Below, one piece after another: positions 26,712-35,844 of a stretch of 64,000 nucleotides of DNA. The first letter of the stretch is position 1. Every line of letters begins with the position of its first letter. A program made the translations under genes and the position numbers. Source of the stretch: Brasilonema sennae CENA114 (GTDB lineage Bacteria > Cyanobacteriota > Cyanobacteriia > Cyanobacteriales > Nostocaceae). The notes below the pieces were generated by a model. The model saw nothing but the letters and a program-made list of their open reading frames with translations, had not been told where the DNA came from and searched no databases. Location: NCBI RefSeq assembly GCF_006968745.1, contig NZ_CP030118.1:4645904-4709903 (forward strand). The letters are read 5' to 3'.

Positions 26712-27226
26712 TGCACAGTGAGCCTTTAAACGAGCCTGTTCTGCTTGCCAAACATCACCTGATCGCGGATTTCGATTGCGGCAAGTCGCCACTTAATGAT
26801 TTCCTGATCAAATACGCTTTGCAAAATCAGGCAAGCGGCGGAGCCAGAACCTACATCCTGACTCGTGCTGATCGCGTCATTGGCTATTACAGCCTTGCCC
26901 CTGCGTCCATATCACCGGAGTCGGCTCCCGCTCGTGTCATGAAAGGGCAAGGGCGTTATCCTGTGCCGGTGATCCTGATGGCGCGGTTTGCCATAGACAA
27001 AGGCGAACAGGGAAAAGGCTTAGGCAAAGCCCTGTTCCGCAATGCGCTACGTCGCTCCCTGGCGGGGGCAGAAACTATTGGCGGTCGCGCTTTTCTTGTC
27101 CACGCCAAAGACGAGGAAGCCCGCGCCTTTTACCTCAAGTTTGGCATGGAAGAATCCCCAACCAATCCCCTGCACCTGCTTTTACTCTTCAAGGACATTC
27201 GGCGATCGCTCGAAGCCGCAGGTTAA
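26711..27226 (+). CDS. GNAT acetyltransferase toxin (TacT-type), module 1
   Basis: A 171-residue GNAT-fold protein. It has FDCGKSPLNDFL and LQNQASGGARTYIL in the N-terminal half, the acetyl-CoA loop GKGLGKALFRNALRR (Q/RxxGxG/A type) near residue 100, and a late FYLKFGME. TacT toxins acetylate the amino group of charged tRNAs and block translation; the pairing with a DUF1778 antitoxin is the classical arrangement. The one-base overlap with tacA shows coupling. The substrate tRNA cannot be predicted. The second module at 55252-56060 is only partly similar, so cross-neutralisation is uncertain. Confidence 0.88.
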   Translation: MHSEPLNEPVLLAKHHLIADFDCGKSPLNDFLIKYALQNQASGGARTYILTRADRVIGYYSLAPASISPESAPARVMKGQGRYPVPVILMARFAIDKGEQGKGLGKALFRNALRRSLAGAETIGGRAFLVHAKDEEARAFYLKFGMEESPTNPLHLLLLFKDIRRSLEAAG

Positions 27227-27289
27227 GTTCTTTATGGGCCAATACGGTTCAGTTAGAGCCAAAAACCTTAATTTTCGTAGGTTGGGGAG

Positions 27290-27600
27290 GACAGTACCGT
27301 GGGCGGGTTTCCCGCAAAGTCTGCCGGGCGGAATCTTCCGTCCGGCGAGCTTTGCGACAGTCGCGCACCTGTCCGTTGAGCCAGCGCGAATGACGGTGAC
27401 GACAACCGGCTGCGGGAGGGTTTCCCGACAGCCAGGCATCTGGTGAGTCCAGCGCTGCGGGAGGGTTTCCCGACAGCCAGGCGACGGGCGTTCCCGATAG
27501 CCGTAAGGCGTGGCGTTAGCCATAGGGCGAACCCGAAGGGCTTTCCGCTCTCACGGCAAGTCTGGCGTTTGAGGAACGTTCGCGCAGCGTGTCCGCAGGA
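27290..27600. repeat. GC-rich dispersed palindromic repeats
   Basis: Several short inverted and direct units, including GGGAGGGTTTCCCGACAGCC twice (near 27413 and 27459) and GCGAACCCGAAGGG. Related material occurs at 48355-48560, 57302-57450, 62255-62500 and 63820-64000. Confidence 0.7.
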
Positions 27601-27979
27601 CATAAACCAACATTTTCGGGACTTTGTTGGGTTTCACTACGTTCAACCCAACCTACAATTCTCCTTAACTGCTCATCAGTAATGTCTGTTATTGCTCTTT
27701 TTCAATCACGGTTCAGTTAAGGCTGAAAGCGTTGATGACAATATGAAAATGAGGAGCTTTGATTTGTCTTCCACTACCTTTTTACGTTTTTTAATGTTGA
27801 TCTACTTATACCAATTCTCTGTAAACTTGCACTTAATACTTACTCTTTCATTCTTGGCGTTCTTGGCGTCTTGGCGGTTCGTTTAAAAAACATTAAGTGC
27901 ATATTCATGGAGAATTGGTATTACCACTAACTGAACTGTATTGATATTTCTTGCACAATCTCGCTACCGGATTCCTATA

Positions 27980-28150
27980 CTCAGATCTTGCACGTACTTT
28001 TTCGTCCGCCTAGAAATAAATTCAGGGGCTAAGAGCTGAAGTATGCGATTAGCTCACTGGATATATATTTCAGTCCGTTTTAACGGACTTTGGCTATAAG
28101 CCTTGAACTTGAGTTCAAGGCATACTCACCGGTAACATGCACGGATTGCT
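27980..28150. repeat. MITE-like element, family B (copy 2)
   Basis: Starts CTCAGATCTTGCACG and contains TTTTCGTCCGCC, CAGTCCGTTTTAACGGACT and GCCTTGAACTTGAGTTCAAGGC, all shared with copy 1. The right end is degraded. It ends six bases before the stop codon of the next minus-strand gene. Confidence 0.65.
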
Positions 28151-28155
28151 ATATA

Positions 28156-29202
28156 TCAGTTAAAATTTGATTCCTGTCGCGATAAAGATGGAATTGACTT
28201 GAGGCTGTTTTGATCCCATGTGTAATCTTTCATGTCCCTTGGCCATGTTACTTCATCAGGTGTGGCAATTTTTAGGGTGCCGGAATTGAGTTTGTTATAT
28301 AAGCCCAAAAAATCACCAATTTCAATATGATTTTTGTCAAAGGTTTCGCGAAGAAGTTCGATTGTAAACATCATGTTATGGGCTTCAAAGCTGCCTTGAG
28401 TAAACAAACGCGGAAATATCAAAAATTTTATATCCTTTCGTTTTTGCTTTATAGCTCTTTGGGGTGTTATTCCAAAATTCTCTGTTAATGGATCGCCTTG
28501 AATGAAAACCATAATGTAATTTGGACCTGCTACCCATTTTTGATAGCCATTTCCAAAGGTGAAAACATTGATGAGTTGACTAGTGCGTTGCTTCCAAATC
28601 TGTTCTTGAATTCGTCGTTGTTTAAAGTCAAACACCCTAGCGTGTTCACAAATAAAATTTGTTTTAGCAAGCTTAATAGCTCTAGCCAAAAAAATTGTAC
28701 CAAGACTATCGCCTGATAAATTGAGAGGTTTTGAATTGTTTACAGCATAAGTTATCAAAGTTGCTAAATTTTCAATGACTGGACTACCAGATAAACCGAA
28801 ATAGTCAAGAGCTGCATTAGCCCAGTCAAGGCGTCGGTTAATGCAAGCGACAACTGGACGTTTTTTAAGAAAAGTGGAGTTGTTCATATTGGCGATGCCA
28901 GTTAAAAGAGTATCAGCATATCTACGGCTCCTTTTTGAAGATTCTGACTCACTTTGTCCCAGCCCAGAGACAAATACTGCAAAAAGTTCACGCTTATCAT
29001 TTTCTGGATAATAAGTAATCTCAGATGTAATCATGGTGATTGGATCAAAAGATTCCATCACTGCGTCAAAATCAAAAACTTGTTCATTACCTGGATTTTG
29101 GAATTGTCCATCAAATTTTTTATCCGGGAAGAAAGCTTCAAGAGGCCAGCGCCACCAGGGAGATACGATTCGTTTTGCCTTATCTGCATCTGATATCTTC
29201 AT
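28156..29202 (-). CDS. Hypothetical protein, possible alpha/beta-hydrolase
   Basis: A 348-residue soluble protein of unknown family. Residues near 160 contain LSGDSLGTIFLARA, a G-x-S-x-G nucleophile elbow between a strand and a helix as in lipases. An earlier FAVFVSGLGQSES could be the oxyanion-region loop, and HNMMFTIELL near 275 offers a catalytic His. These are consistent with a serine hydrolase, but no family match is recalled and the acid residue is not clear. No signal peptide. Low GC. It is flanked by a family B repeat and a 615-base gap, so it stands alone. Confidence 0.6.
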   Translation of the reverse strand: MKISDADKAKRIVSPWWRWPLEAFFPDKKFDGQFQNPGNEQVFDFDAVMESFDPITMITSEITYYPENDKRELFAVFVSGLGQSESESSKRSRRYADTLLTGIANMNNSTFLKKRPVVACINRRLDWANAALDYFGLSGSPVIENLATLITYAVNNSKPLNLSGDSLGTIFLARAIKLAKTNFICEHARVFDFKQRRIQEQIWKQRTSQLINVFTFGNGYQKWVAGPNYIMVFIQGDPLTENFGITPQRAIKQKRKDIKFLIFPRLFTQGSFEAHNMMFTIELLRETFDKNHIEIGDFLGLYNKLNSGTLKIATPDEVTWPRDMKDYTWDQNSLKSIPSLSRQESNFN

Positions 29203-29817
29203 GAAAGACTCTCCTAAAGTACTGGAATTTAGACTTAAAAAAGCACAAGCGTGATCAAAGCAAGGTGTTTGTACAAGTATAAAAAGAAAAGGAGCCTGTG
29301 TTTAAAACAGACCCCTAGGACGATGAGTCAGAAGCATCAGCTTATACTTACAGCATGGCTGCTTTGTATGCCATAAGAACGCTTTGCGCTTACGCCCTTA
29401 GCGTCGCTTTTGCGCTTACAAGCTGTAACACTCACTTTCGAGTACTGGCTTCTCTGGTGTAGTGCTGTCTGACCGAAACTAGGGTGTAAGGGCAAAACAA
29501 GTAAAAAGAACCAAGTAAAAAGTAAAAAGAAGGAATTTTTTCTTTTGCCTTTTGCCTTTTAACTTTTAACTTCATTTGATAGGGGTGTAGGGGAAAAAGA
29601 GAAAATTGTATTTTTGTACACCTACCTCCGGAATAGAAGGGTGCAAGCTCCCACCAATTAAACTACACCCCACACCCCATGCCCCACACCCTTCTTCTTG
29701 ACTATCGCACTAGTTCTTCTGCATACAGTTCCCAACCCTGGGATTTTCGGTTATTGAATGCTGCTAATCTTTAATGTACTACCAAATATATTTCACATTT
29801 GAAATGTTAAAGAACAT
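29203..29817. other. Gene-free stretch upstream of pfkA
   Basis: 615 bases. Features: purine-rich AAGTAAAAAG repeats with a mirror TTTGCCTTTTGCCTTTT tract (29490-29572), and C-rich ACACCCCACACCCCATGCCCC (near 29666). The last 60 AT-rich bases form the pfkA leader. No gene or known RNA was recognised. Confidence 0.5.
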
Positions 29818-30897
29818 ATGGGAAAATACAAGCGTATTGGCATTCTTACTAGTGGAGGAGATTGCTCTGGTTTGAATGCAGTGATCAGAGCTGTTGTCCA
29901 TTGTGCTTGTGGAAAAGGTTGGGAAGTGCTGGGAATTCGTCAAGCAACTGTGGGATTAATGGCGCGTCCACCGCAATTCACAAAACTGGAAATCGACCAA
30001 GTTGACCCGCTGTTAACTTCTGGTGGGACAATGTTAGGAACCACCAACAAAGGTGATCCTTTTGCTTTTCCTATGGCTGATGGCAGTGTATGCGATCGCT
30101 CAGAAGAAATCATTGCAGGCTACCATCAACTCGGTTTAGATGCTTTGATTGGGATTGGTGGCGATGGTAGCTTGGCTATTCTCCGTCGCTTGGCACAACA
30201 AGGCGGGATTAATTTAGTAGGTATTCCCAAAACGATTGATAATGATATTGGGATTACTGAACATGCTATCGGTTTTGATACTGCAGTTAATATTGCCACA
30301 GAAGCACTCGATAGGTTACATTTTACAGCTGCTTCTCACAGTCGAGTCATGATTTTAGAAGTCATGGGTCGTGATGCAGGACACATTGCCATTGCTGCGG
30401 GAATTGCAGGGGGCGCAGATGTGATTTTAATTCCAGAAATTCTCTACACGATTGACCACATCTGCAACAAAATTAAACAGCGCCAAGAAAAAGGCAAAAA
30501 CTATTGTTTAATTATTGTTTCCGAGGCAGTTCGTACTCAAGAAGGTGAAAGTATCACAATGACAAATCGCTTGGGTCAATCTCGGTATGGTGGTATTGGT
30601 CAATACTTAGCTGATCAAATTAGCGATCGCATTGGTGCAGAAACCCGAGTCACAGTATTAGGACACATCCAACGGGGTGGAACCGCTTCACCACTGGATC
30701 GACTCGTGGCAGCTGCCTTTGGTGTAGCAGCAGTAAACCTCATTGATGAAGGTAAATATGACTACATGGTAACATGGCAAAATCGCCGAGTTTTTCCTGT
30801 ACCCATTGCTGAGGCGATCGCTCAGTATAGAGCTGTCAACCCAGAGGATACTTTAGTCAAAACTGCTCGTGGTTTGGGTATTTATTTGGGAGATTAA
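29818..30897 (+). CDS. pfkA: 6-phosphofructokinase
   Basis: A 359-residue glycolytic enzyme phosphorylating fructose 6-phosphate. Seen are the N-terminal nucleotide loop ILTSGGDCSGLNA, GGDGS at residues 114-118, the catalytic PKTIDND at 137-143, and MGRDAGHIA. The Gly after the Asp of GGDG is the ATP-type residue (pyrophosphate enzymes have Asp), while Lys in PKTIDND, rather than the Gly of E. coli Pfk, places it in the mixed group III found in cyanobacteria and actinobacteria. The phosphoryl donor therefore should be a nucleotide, but allosteric behaviour will differ from the E. coli enzyme. It ends at a hairpin, so it is monocistronic. Confidence 0.93.
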   Translation: MGKYKRIGILTSGGDCSGLNAVIRAVVHCACGKGWEVLGIRQATVGLMARPPQFTKLEIDQVDPLLTSGGTMLGTTNKGDPFAFPMADGSVCDRSEEIIAGYHQLGLDALIGIGGDGSLAILRRLAQQGGINLVGIPKTIDNDIGITEHAIGFDTAVNIATEALDRLHFTAASHSRVMILEVMGRDAGHIAIAAGIAGGADVILIPEILYTIDHICNKIKQRQEKGKNYCLIIVSEAVRTQEGESITMTNRLGQSRYGGIGQYLADQISDRIGAETRVTVLGHIQRGGTASPLDRLVAAAFGVAAVNLIDEGKYDYMVTWQNRRVFPVPIAEAIAQYRAVNPEDTLVKTARGLGIYLGD

Positions 30898-30905
30898 CAT
30901 TTGTC

Positions 30906-30928
30906 AAGACGTTGCAGTGCAACGTCTT
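30906..30928 (+). terminator. Hairpin after pfkA
   Basis: Perfect 11-base arms, AAGACGTTGCA and TGCAACGTCTT, around one base, eight bases after the pfkA stop. The sequence is also a common cyanobacterial dispersed palindrome. It has a weak T-run (TTTA). Confidence 0.6.
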
Positions 30929-31074
30929 TACACTACTCAGAAATTGGGGAGAAAATTCCAGGGCATAGGATTTTGCACCAACAGTGAACGACTATAGCAA
31001 AACATTATAGTTGACTCTCTAGTTGACTGGAGATTTCACAATAGAGCTACAAACCATAATATGGATAAAATTCT

Positions 31075-31767
31075 ATGCAACGTGTTTCTTGGAAAACTGG
31101 GTTTTTTACAGTTACCTTTATCGCACTCGCATCCCTAAGCGCCTGTTCTACAACAACTTCCCAAAATCAAACTCAAGCCCCAAACACCACTGCAACTGAG
31201 GCTAGCGACAAGCAGCAGATGAACCACGGTGGTATGAATCATAGTAGTGACATGAATCACAGCATGGATTTAGGTTCAGCCGATGCGAACTACGATTTGC
31301 GGTTCATTGATGCGATGACTCCACACCATGAAGGTGCTGTGGTGATGGCTAAAGTTGCCCTGCAGAAATCAAAACGTCCTGAAATCAAAAAGCTGGCACA
31401 GGAAATCATCAAAGCTCAAAACAAAGAAATCGCTGAGTTGAAACAGTGGCGCACAGCATGGTATCCCAAAGCACCTAGCACGCCAATGGCTTGGAATACC
31501 CAGATGAATCACATGATGGAAATGTCTCCTGAACAATCTAAAGCTATGCGAATGGACATGGACTTGGGAGCGGCTGATAACGACTTTGACTTGCGTTTCA
31601 TCAATGCAATGATTCCACATCATGAAGCAGCGGTGACAATGGCGCAAGATGCATTGAATAAATCCAAGCGCCCTGAAATCAAGAAACTGGCTCAAAATAT
31701 CATCACTTCTCAACAACAAGAAATTGCACAAATGAAGAAGTGGCGACAAGCTTGGTATAAGCAGTAA
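31075..31767 (+). CDS. Lipoprotein with two DUF305 domains
   Basis: A 230-residue exported protein. The lipobox LSAC (Cys near residue 24) predicts a lipoprotein. After a Thr/Gln-rich linker come a Met/His-rich segment (MNHGGMNH, MNHSMD) and two DUF305 domains (about 65-130 and 160-228), each with YDLRFIDAM or FDLRFINAM, PHHEGAV or PHHEAAV, and a KxWRxAWY end. DUF305 has a ferritin-like helical bundle with paired His, and many members are in copper or metal-resistance loci. Met/His clusters suit Cu(I)/Ag(I) binding (inference). No metal gene is directly adjacent here. Confidence 0.85.
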   Translation: MQRVSWKTGFFTVTFIALASLSACSTTTSQNQTQAPNTTATEASDKQQMNHGGMNHSSDMNHSMDLGSADANYDLRFIDAMTPHHEGAVVMAKVALQKSKRPEIKKLAQEIIKAQNKEIAELKQWRTAWYPKAPSTPMAWNTQMNHMMEMSPEQSKAMRMDMDLGAADNDFDLRFINAMIPHHEAAVTMAQDALNKSKRPEIKKLAQNIITSQQQEIAQMKKWRQAWYKQ

Positions 31768-32067
31768 TACCCTTTCACAAAAATCCTGATACATTTGACT
31801 CCACGGCAGTTGCTCCACTTGGGGAAACCCCAAGACCGCACTGCCTCCCCTACTCCCCCTACTCCCCCTACTCCCCCACTTACCCACTTACCCATATTTA
31901 TCAACTTTAAAGTAGTGGGAGGAGGGGGTGCGATGCTCTAGCAGGAAGACTCACTCAGGGCGATTGCCCAAAGGGCAGACGCCAGAGGCGTATCGCAGCG
32001 GTTGCTTTTTGAGTAGCTCGTCGTATCAAACCTCAGATGATATCAGCATCCAAAGAGGATGTTACAA
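31768..32067. other. Gap with C-rich tandem repeat and dispersed repeat
   Basis: 300 bases. CTACTCCCC units lie at 31851-31896. A dispersed repeat at 31928-31999 (GCGATGCTCTAGCAGGAAGA...) is found inverted at 40720-40790. No gene. Confidence 0.6.
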
Positions 32068-32964
32068 CTACCAATCTTTCTCACAGAGAAGAAACACATA
32101 GGCATCCCTCTTTTCCCACAAAAACCCATCTATACCCCAACTCAACCCACCCAACCTCACAGCAACAGCAGGTAGATGTCCAGTCGGAGCTGAGGAATTG
32201 AACGTCAGTTCATTGATTTGTAACCAATTTTTATGGACGCGCCATTCTACACAATCACCAAAGGCTTCGTAAATCTTATCGTTAGCTTTGAGATTTCCTC
32301 CTACGCTTTTCCAAATGCGTTGTTGAACACTAAATCCAAAGCGACCATTGGAAGATTCTACCCAAAGTTGGTCGATAGCGCGGAGGTCTTCGTGTGGGAA
32401 GTTGTGGATAGATGCTACATTTAGCCAACCTTCTTGTTCTCGATTTGTCAGGTTGAGCATAATCCTGAGTGTTTCGTGATCAGCTTCTTTCCATCTTCCA
32501 GATACTAGGAGATCGCGCAATGTTGTAGTTAACTTTGGTGTCTTTTGTAAAGTTAGCTGCTGTTGACTCAAGTCTTTGAGCTTTCTTGCTTCTTGATGCT
32601 GGTGTTTTTCTTGTTCGAGTTGAGCTAGTAAGCGACGTTCTGTTTCTTGACGCTGGTGTTTTTCTTGTTCAAGTTGAGCTAGTAAGCGATGTTCTGTTTC
32701 TTGAAGCTGATGTTTTTCTTGTTCGAGTTGAGTTAAGAGGTGTTTTTCTTGTTCGAGTTGAGCTAGTAAGCGACGTTCTGTTTCTTGACGCTGGTGTTTT
32801 TCTTGTTCAAGTTGAGCTAGTAAGCGATGTTCTATTTCTTGAAGCTGATGTTTTTCTTGTTTGAGTTGAGTTAAGAGCCGCTTTTTCCATTTAAACCACA
32901 ATAACACTCCTACTGCTACTGTCACGACTACTGCAACGCTTATGCTAATGGCAAGCCAATTCAT
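32068..32964 (-). CDS. Membrane-anchored coiled-coil GUN4-domain protein
   Basis: A 298-residue protein. Residues 4-26 are a membrane anchor. Residues about 30-135 form a highly regular coiled coil made of 18-residue units (LLAQLEQEKHQRQETERR type) with a shortened unit in the middle. The C-terminal GUN4 domain (about 145-295) has GRWKEADHETLRIML, GWLNV, NFPHEDLRAIDQLW, GRFGFSVQQ and GHLP. GUN4 domains bind porphyrins; the canonical Gun4 activates Mg-chelatase. This form, with a membrane-tethered coiled coil, is one of the accessory GUN4 proteins of filamentous cyanobacteria, whose role is not known. Not the housekeeping gun4. Confidence 0.88.
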   Translation of the reverse strand: MNWLAISISVAVVVTVAVGVLLWFKWKKRLLTQLKQEKHQLQEIEHRLLAQLEQEKHQRQETERRLLAQLEQEKHLLTQLEQEKHQLQETEHRLLAQLEQEKHQRQETERRLLAQLEQEKHQHQEARKLKDLSQQQLTLQKTPKLTTTLRDLLVSGRWKEADHETLRIMLNLTNREQEGWLNVASIHNFPHEDLRAIDQLWVESSNGRFGFSVQQRIWKSVGGNLKANDKIYEAFGDCVEWRVHKNWLQINELTFNSSAPTGHLPAVAVRLGGLSWGIDGFLWEKRDAYVFLLCEKDW

Positions 32965-33120
32965 AACCTTTTTATGCCTGTGATAATTTCACGCTGATTT
33001 AATTTGTCTGTTGTTAACTATTAAAAACAGAGTTGTCAAGACTGATACCTGATAAATGCTCAATTCCATAGTCAAAATCTCTACCGTCGCTTGCGGGAAA
33101 ACCATTAGCAGGAACACCAA

Positions 33121-33507
33121 TCAATCCGTTGCAAAGCGCATCAACTTCCTCACATCATCGATTGGCAATCGTAACTCTTTGCTAATTGCTGCTTCCAATG
33201 CGCTAAGTTGTGTGACCGGAAATTCAAATTCTAGTTCTTTTAGGGCTTTGGAAGCTGTCTTGACTCTGACTCTAGAAAGATTTTGATGCTTTTTGATTTG
33301 AACTGTGATTGATAGTACAAGTGTTGGGGATTGCTTTGCTGATAATGTCTCAACCTTCAACGGATTCGTTGATTGACGAGAGCGCAACAATATGCTATTC
33401 ATCACAAATCCACTCCCCACCCAAAAAGTCAATCCAAGCAGTGGTAGGAGTAGCCAAAACTCTAATCCCAAAGAACGTAAAATCTTAAACCATCGGGATT
33501 GGAGCAT
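33121..33507 (-). CDS. Hypothetical single-pass membrane protein
   Basis: A 128-residue protein with one membrane segment (about residues 16-36, LEFWLLLPLLGLTFWVG) and a C-terminal soluble part (about 55-125) rich in alternating beta and helix (TLVLSITVQIKKHQN, LEFEFPVTQLSALEAAI). The family was not recognised. It is divergent from the response regulator, with only 63 bases between their starts, so they may share regulation. There are no catalytic motifs. Confidence 0.65.
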   Translation of the reverse strand: MLQSRWFKILRSLGLEFWLLLPLLGLTFWVGSGFVMNSILLRSRQSTNPLKVETLSAKQSPTLVLSITVQIKKHQNLSRVRVKTASKALKELEFEFPVTQLSALEAAISKELRLPIDDVRKLMRFATD

Positions 33508-33570
33508 AGATTCACTTTACAGATACTAAGCACACTAGGATAAAGAAAAAACAACAGCAGCGATCGCCCT

Positions 33571-34248
33571 ATGTTAATTTTACTGGTGGAAGATGACCCA
33601 GCCCAATTAGAACCACTGCGAGCTGCGCTCACTAAAGCAGGACATATTATTGATGCGATAGAAGATGGACAAACAGCCCAATGGCTCTTATCTCAAAAAG
33701 ATTATGACTTGCTGATTTTAGACTGGATGCTTCCTAAAGTCAGTGGCGTTGACCTTTGTCGGGAATATCGACTAGCGCTTAAAACTGCCCCAGTACTAAT
33801 ACTAACTGCTAAGGATACGACATCAGATAAAGTTTATGGTTTAGATGCTGGAGCAGATGATTATCTGGTAAAACCAGTTGATATTGTCGAACTGCTAGCA
33901 CGGGTGAGAGCTTTGAGAAGGCGCTCGCCACTTTGGCAAGGAGACAAACTTACTTTGGCAGATTTACATCTCGATTTGAATAACCTGACTATTGAGCGAA
34001 ATCAATTTACGGCTCAATTATCTGGTCGAGAATTTCAGCTAATGGAGTACTTGATGCGCCATCCTCGTCAAATTCTATCTCATAATCAAATAGAACAGGC
34101 TCTTTGGGGATGGGGCACAGAACCAGAAAGTAATGCTGTGACAACACTGGTGCGCCGATTGCGACAGCGCCTGCAAACAGTTGGAGCAAAAGATTGGCTA
34201 GAAAATGTTTATGCTATGGGTTATCGGCTTGATGTTCCGGAAAGATGA
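33571..34248 (+). CDS. OmpR-family response regulator
   Basis: A 225-residue regulator. The N-terminal receiver (about 1-115) has acidic EDD at 7-9, phospho-acceptor Asp in LLILDWMLP (near residue 51), Thr in ILTAKD and Lys in YLVKP. The C-terminal winged helix (about 128-222) ends with the family pattern TTLVRRLRQRL and VYAMGYRLDVP. It should be phosphorylated by the histidine kinase encoded 66 bases downstream and bind DNA as a dimer. The pair resembles the RppA/RppB and NrsR/NrsS systems of cyanobacteria, but the signal is not identifiable from sequence. Confidence 0.9.
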   Translation: MLILLVEDDPAQLEPLRAALTKAGHIIDAIEDGQTAQWLLSQKDYDLLILDWMLPKVSGVDLCREYRLALKTAPVLILTAKDTTSDKVYGLDAGADDYLVKPVDIVELLARVRALRRRSPLWQGDKLTLADLHLDLNNLTIERNQFTAQLSGREFQLMEYLMRHPRQILSHNQIEQALWGWGTEPESNAVTTLVRRLRQRLQTVGAKDWLENVYAMGYRLDVPER

Positions 34249-34314
34249 CAAGGGGACGAGGCGAAGCACAGGAGCAGAGGAGAATAATCTTTGACTATTG
34301 ACTAATGACTAATT

Positions 34315-35598
34315 ATGTTTGTTCGTAGCCGTCGCAATTTGGCATACTTATTTACAATATCGATGGGGAGCATCCTCATCACATTTGCTGGTATAGCATA
34401 TTACTTCGTTGTTCAACAGCAGCTTCAAGCTTTTGACGACAGACTTTATTCTGATAGCAAAGCTATTGCCAGAACTCCACTGTACAAGCTGTATAACAAA
34501 CGAGCGCAGTTTGAGGGAAGAGATAATCCAATTCTTGGTAATACACTACCACCAATTAACAATGACTTGGCGTATATTCGGTTGTACACATTCAATGGAG
34601 AATTAGTTGATTATACTGGTATGTCTGGTTCAAAAAGATTAACTGTTGCTCCTGGTTTTCAAACTATTAAAATCACTCAAAAGAATCGCAATGGAATTTC
34701 TACTACCAAAGAATGGTTTCGTGAACTAACCTTACCTGTTATACAAGAAAATATGTTAATTGGGTATATTCAAGTTGCTGTTTCTCTAACTCCTGTGCGT
34801 GAAAACTTGAATCGGGCAAGGTTATTTTTGACAATTGGTTTACCAGTAACTTTAGGCACGATAGGTATTACTGGTTGGTTTCTAGGGGGACTTGCAATGC
34901 AACCAACTCGTCGGGCATACGAACAACTACAACGCTTCACTGCTGATGCTTCCCATGAGTTACGCGCTCCGGTGGCTGCTATTTTAAGTAATGCACAAGT
35001 GGCTTTGATGCCTCCACAGGATGAATTAGAGCAGCGTTTTCGTCTAGAAAATATTACGGAGATTGCTAAATCAATGAGCAATCTCATTAATAATCTGTTG
35101 TTTCTTGCTCGTCAGGATGGACCGTTAGATAACGCAACATTGAAGAGTATAGACCTTGTTGGACTACTGCAACCTATACTCCAAGAGTATCAGCAACTAG
35201 CACCTGCACAAAATCTCAATTTTACTTCTCACTTACCTGAGTCACCTGTTACCCTAAAAGCCGATTCAGATTTGTTAAAACAGGCGATTGTAAATTTACT
35301 TAGCAATGCTTTTAAGTACACCCTTGAGGGTGGTACAGTTGGACTAAAACTCTTGATACAATCTCACAGAGCCATTATTCAGGTAGAAGATAATGGCATT
35401 GGCATTCCTGAAGAAGATTTACCGCATATCTTTGAACGGTTTTATCGCGTAGATACAGCGCGATCGCGTCAAACGGGTGGCTTTGGTTTAGGACTGGCGA
35501 TCGCCCAACAAATTGTGCAGGCGCACCGAGGACAGATTATTGCCAAGAGTCTTTTTGGGCAAGGTTCAACCTTTCAAATTGAACTACCTCTAAAGTAG
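34315..35598 (+). CDS. Membrane sensor histidine kinase
   Basis: A 427-residue kinase. Two membrane segments (about residues 8-32 and 160-182) flank a periplasmic sensor of about 125 residues. The cytoplasmic HisKA has FTADASHELRAPVAAIL (His near 217), followed by HATPase boxes NLLSNAFKYT, VEDNGIGIP, FERFYRVD and GGFGLGLAI. It lacks a clear HAMP domain; the linker is short (LAMQPTRRAYEQLQRF). It forms a two-component pair with the preceding response regulator. A disabled relative, carrying only the HATPase end, lies at 40790-41212. Confidence 0.9.
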   Translation: MFVRSRRNLAYLFTISMGSILITFAGIAYYFVVQQQLQAFDDRLYSDSKAIARTPLYKLYNKRAQFEGRDNPILGNTLPPINNDLAYIRLYTFNGELVDYTGMSGSKRLTVAPGFQTIKITQKNRNGISTTKEWFRELTLPVIQENMLIGYIQVAVSLTPVRENLNRARLFLTIGLPVTLGTIGITGWFLGGLAMQPTRRAYEQLQRFTADASHELRAPVAAILSNAQVALMPPQDELEQRFRLENITEIAKSMSNLINNLLFLARQDGPLDNATLKSIDLVGLLQPILQEYQQLAPAQNLNFTSHLPESPVTLKADSDLLKQAIVNLLSNAFKYTLEGGTVGLKLLIQSHRAIIQVEDNGIGIPEEDLPHIFERFYRVDTARSRQTGGFGLGLAIAQQIVQAHRGQIIAKSLFGQGSTFQIELPLK

Positions 35599-35742
35599 AG
35601 CGGATAAGAAATTCAATTTTTTTTCCTACCTGGCAAGGACTGACATTTTTTTGTCATACTTGTCCATCACACTAAGAAATAACAAGAATATCACGGTTCT
35701 GTTATATGATGTTTAATTTCTCATTCACAATGACTATAAAAT

Positions 35743-35794
35743 CCCACCTCTAATCCTCCACGCTTACGGTAACAAGTGCTAGAGGCGGAGTGGG
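35743..35794 (+). terminator. Long imperfect hairpin after the two-component genes
   Basis: CCCAC-CTCT (35743-35751) can pair with AGAG-gcgga-GTGGG (35781-35794), followed by TTTATT. It lies 145 bases after the kinase stop and 51 before the DUF6152 gene, so it could insulate the two units. Pairing is imperfect. Confidence 0.35.
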
Positions 35795-35844
35795 TTTATT
35801 GAACACACTTAGATTCTTTCACAAAACTTAGCACCGCCAAACGT

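Larger units (their letters stand above)
27227..28155. other. Long repeat-filled gap after TacAT-1
   Basis: About 930 bases with no believable gene. It contains GC-rich dispersed repeats (27290-27600) with TTTCCCGACAGCCAGGC twice, a segment that may derive from AACCCAACCTAC-type cyanobacterial repeats near 27645, an AT-rich stretch, and family B repeat copy 2 (27980-28150). The frames crossing it have repeat-derived, low-complexity translations. Confidence 0.6.

Noticed and set aside
27692..27886. 64-residue plus-strand frame
   Set aside because: Lies in AT-rich repeat DNA, has low-complexity hydrophobic translation and no ribosome site.
31369..31904. Minus-strand frames opposite the DUF305 gene
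   Set aside because: Shadow frames of the tandem DUF305 coding region and of the C-rich repeat.
32586..32864. Plus-strand frame with repeated FLVRVELVSDVL
   Set aside because: Antisense translation of the GUN4 protein's coiled-coil repeat.
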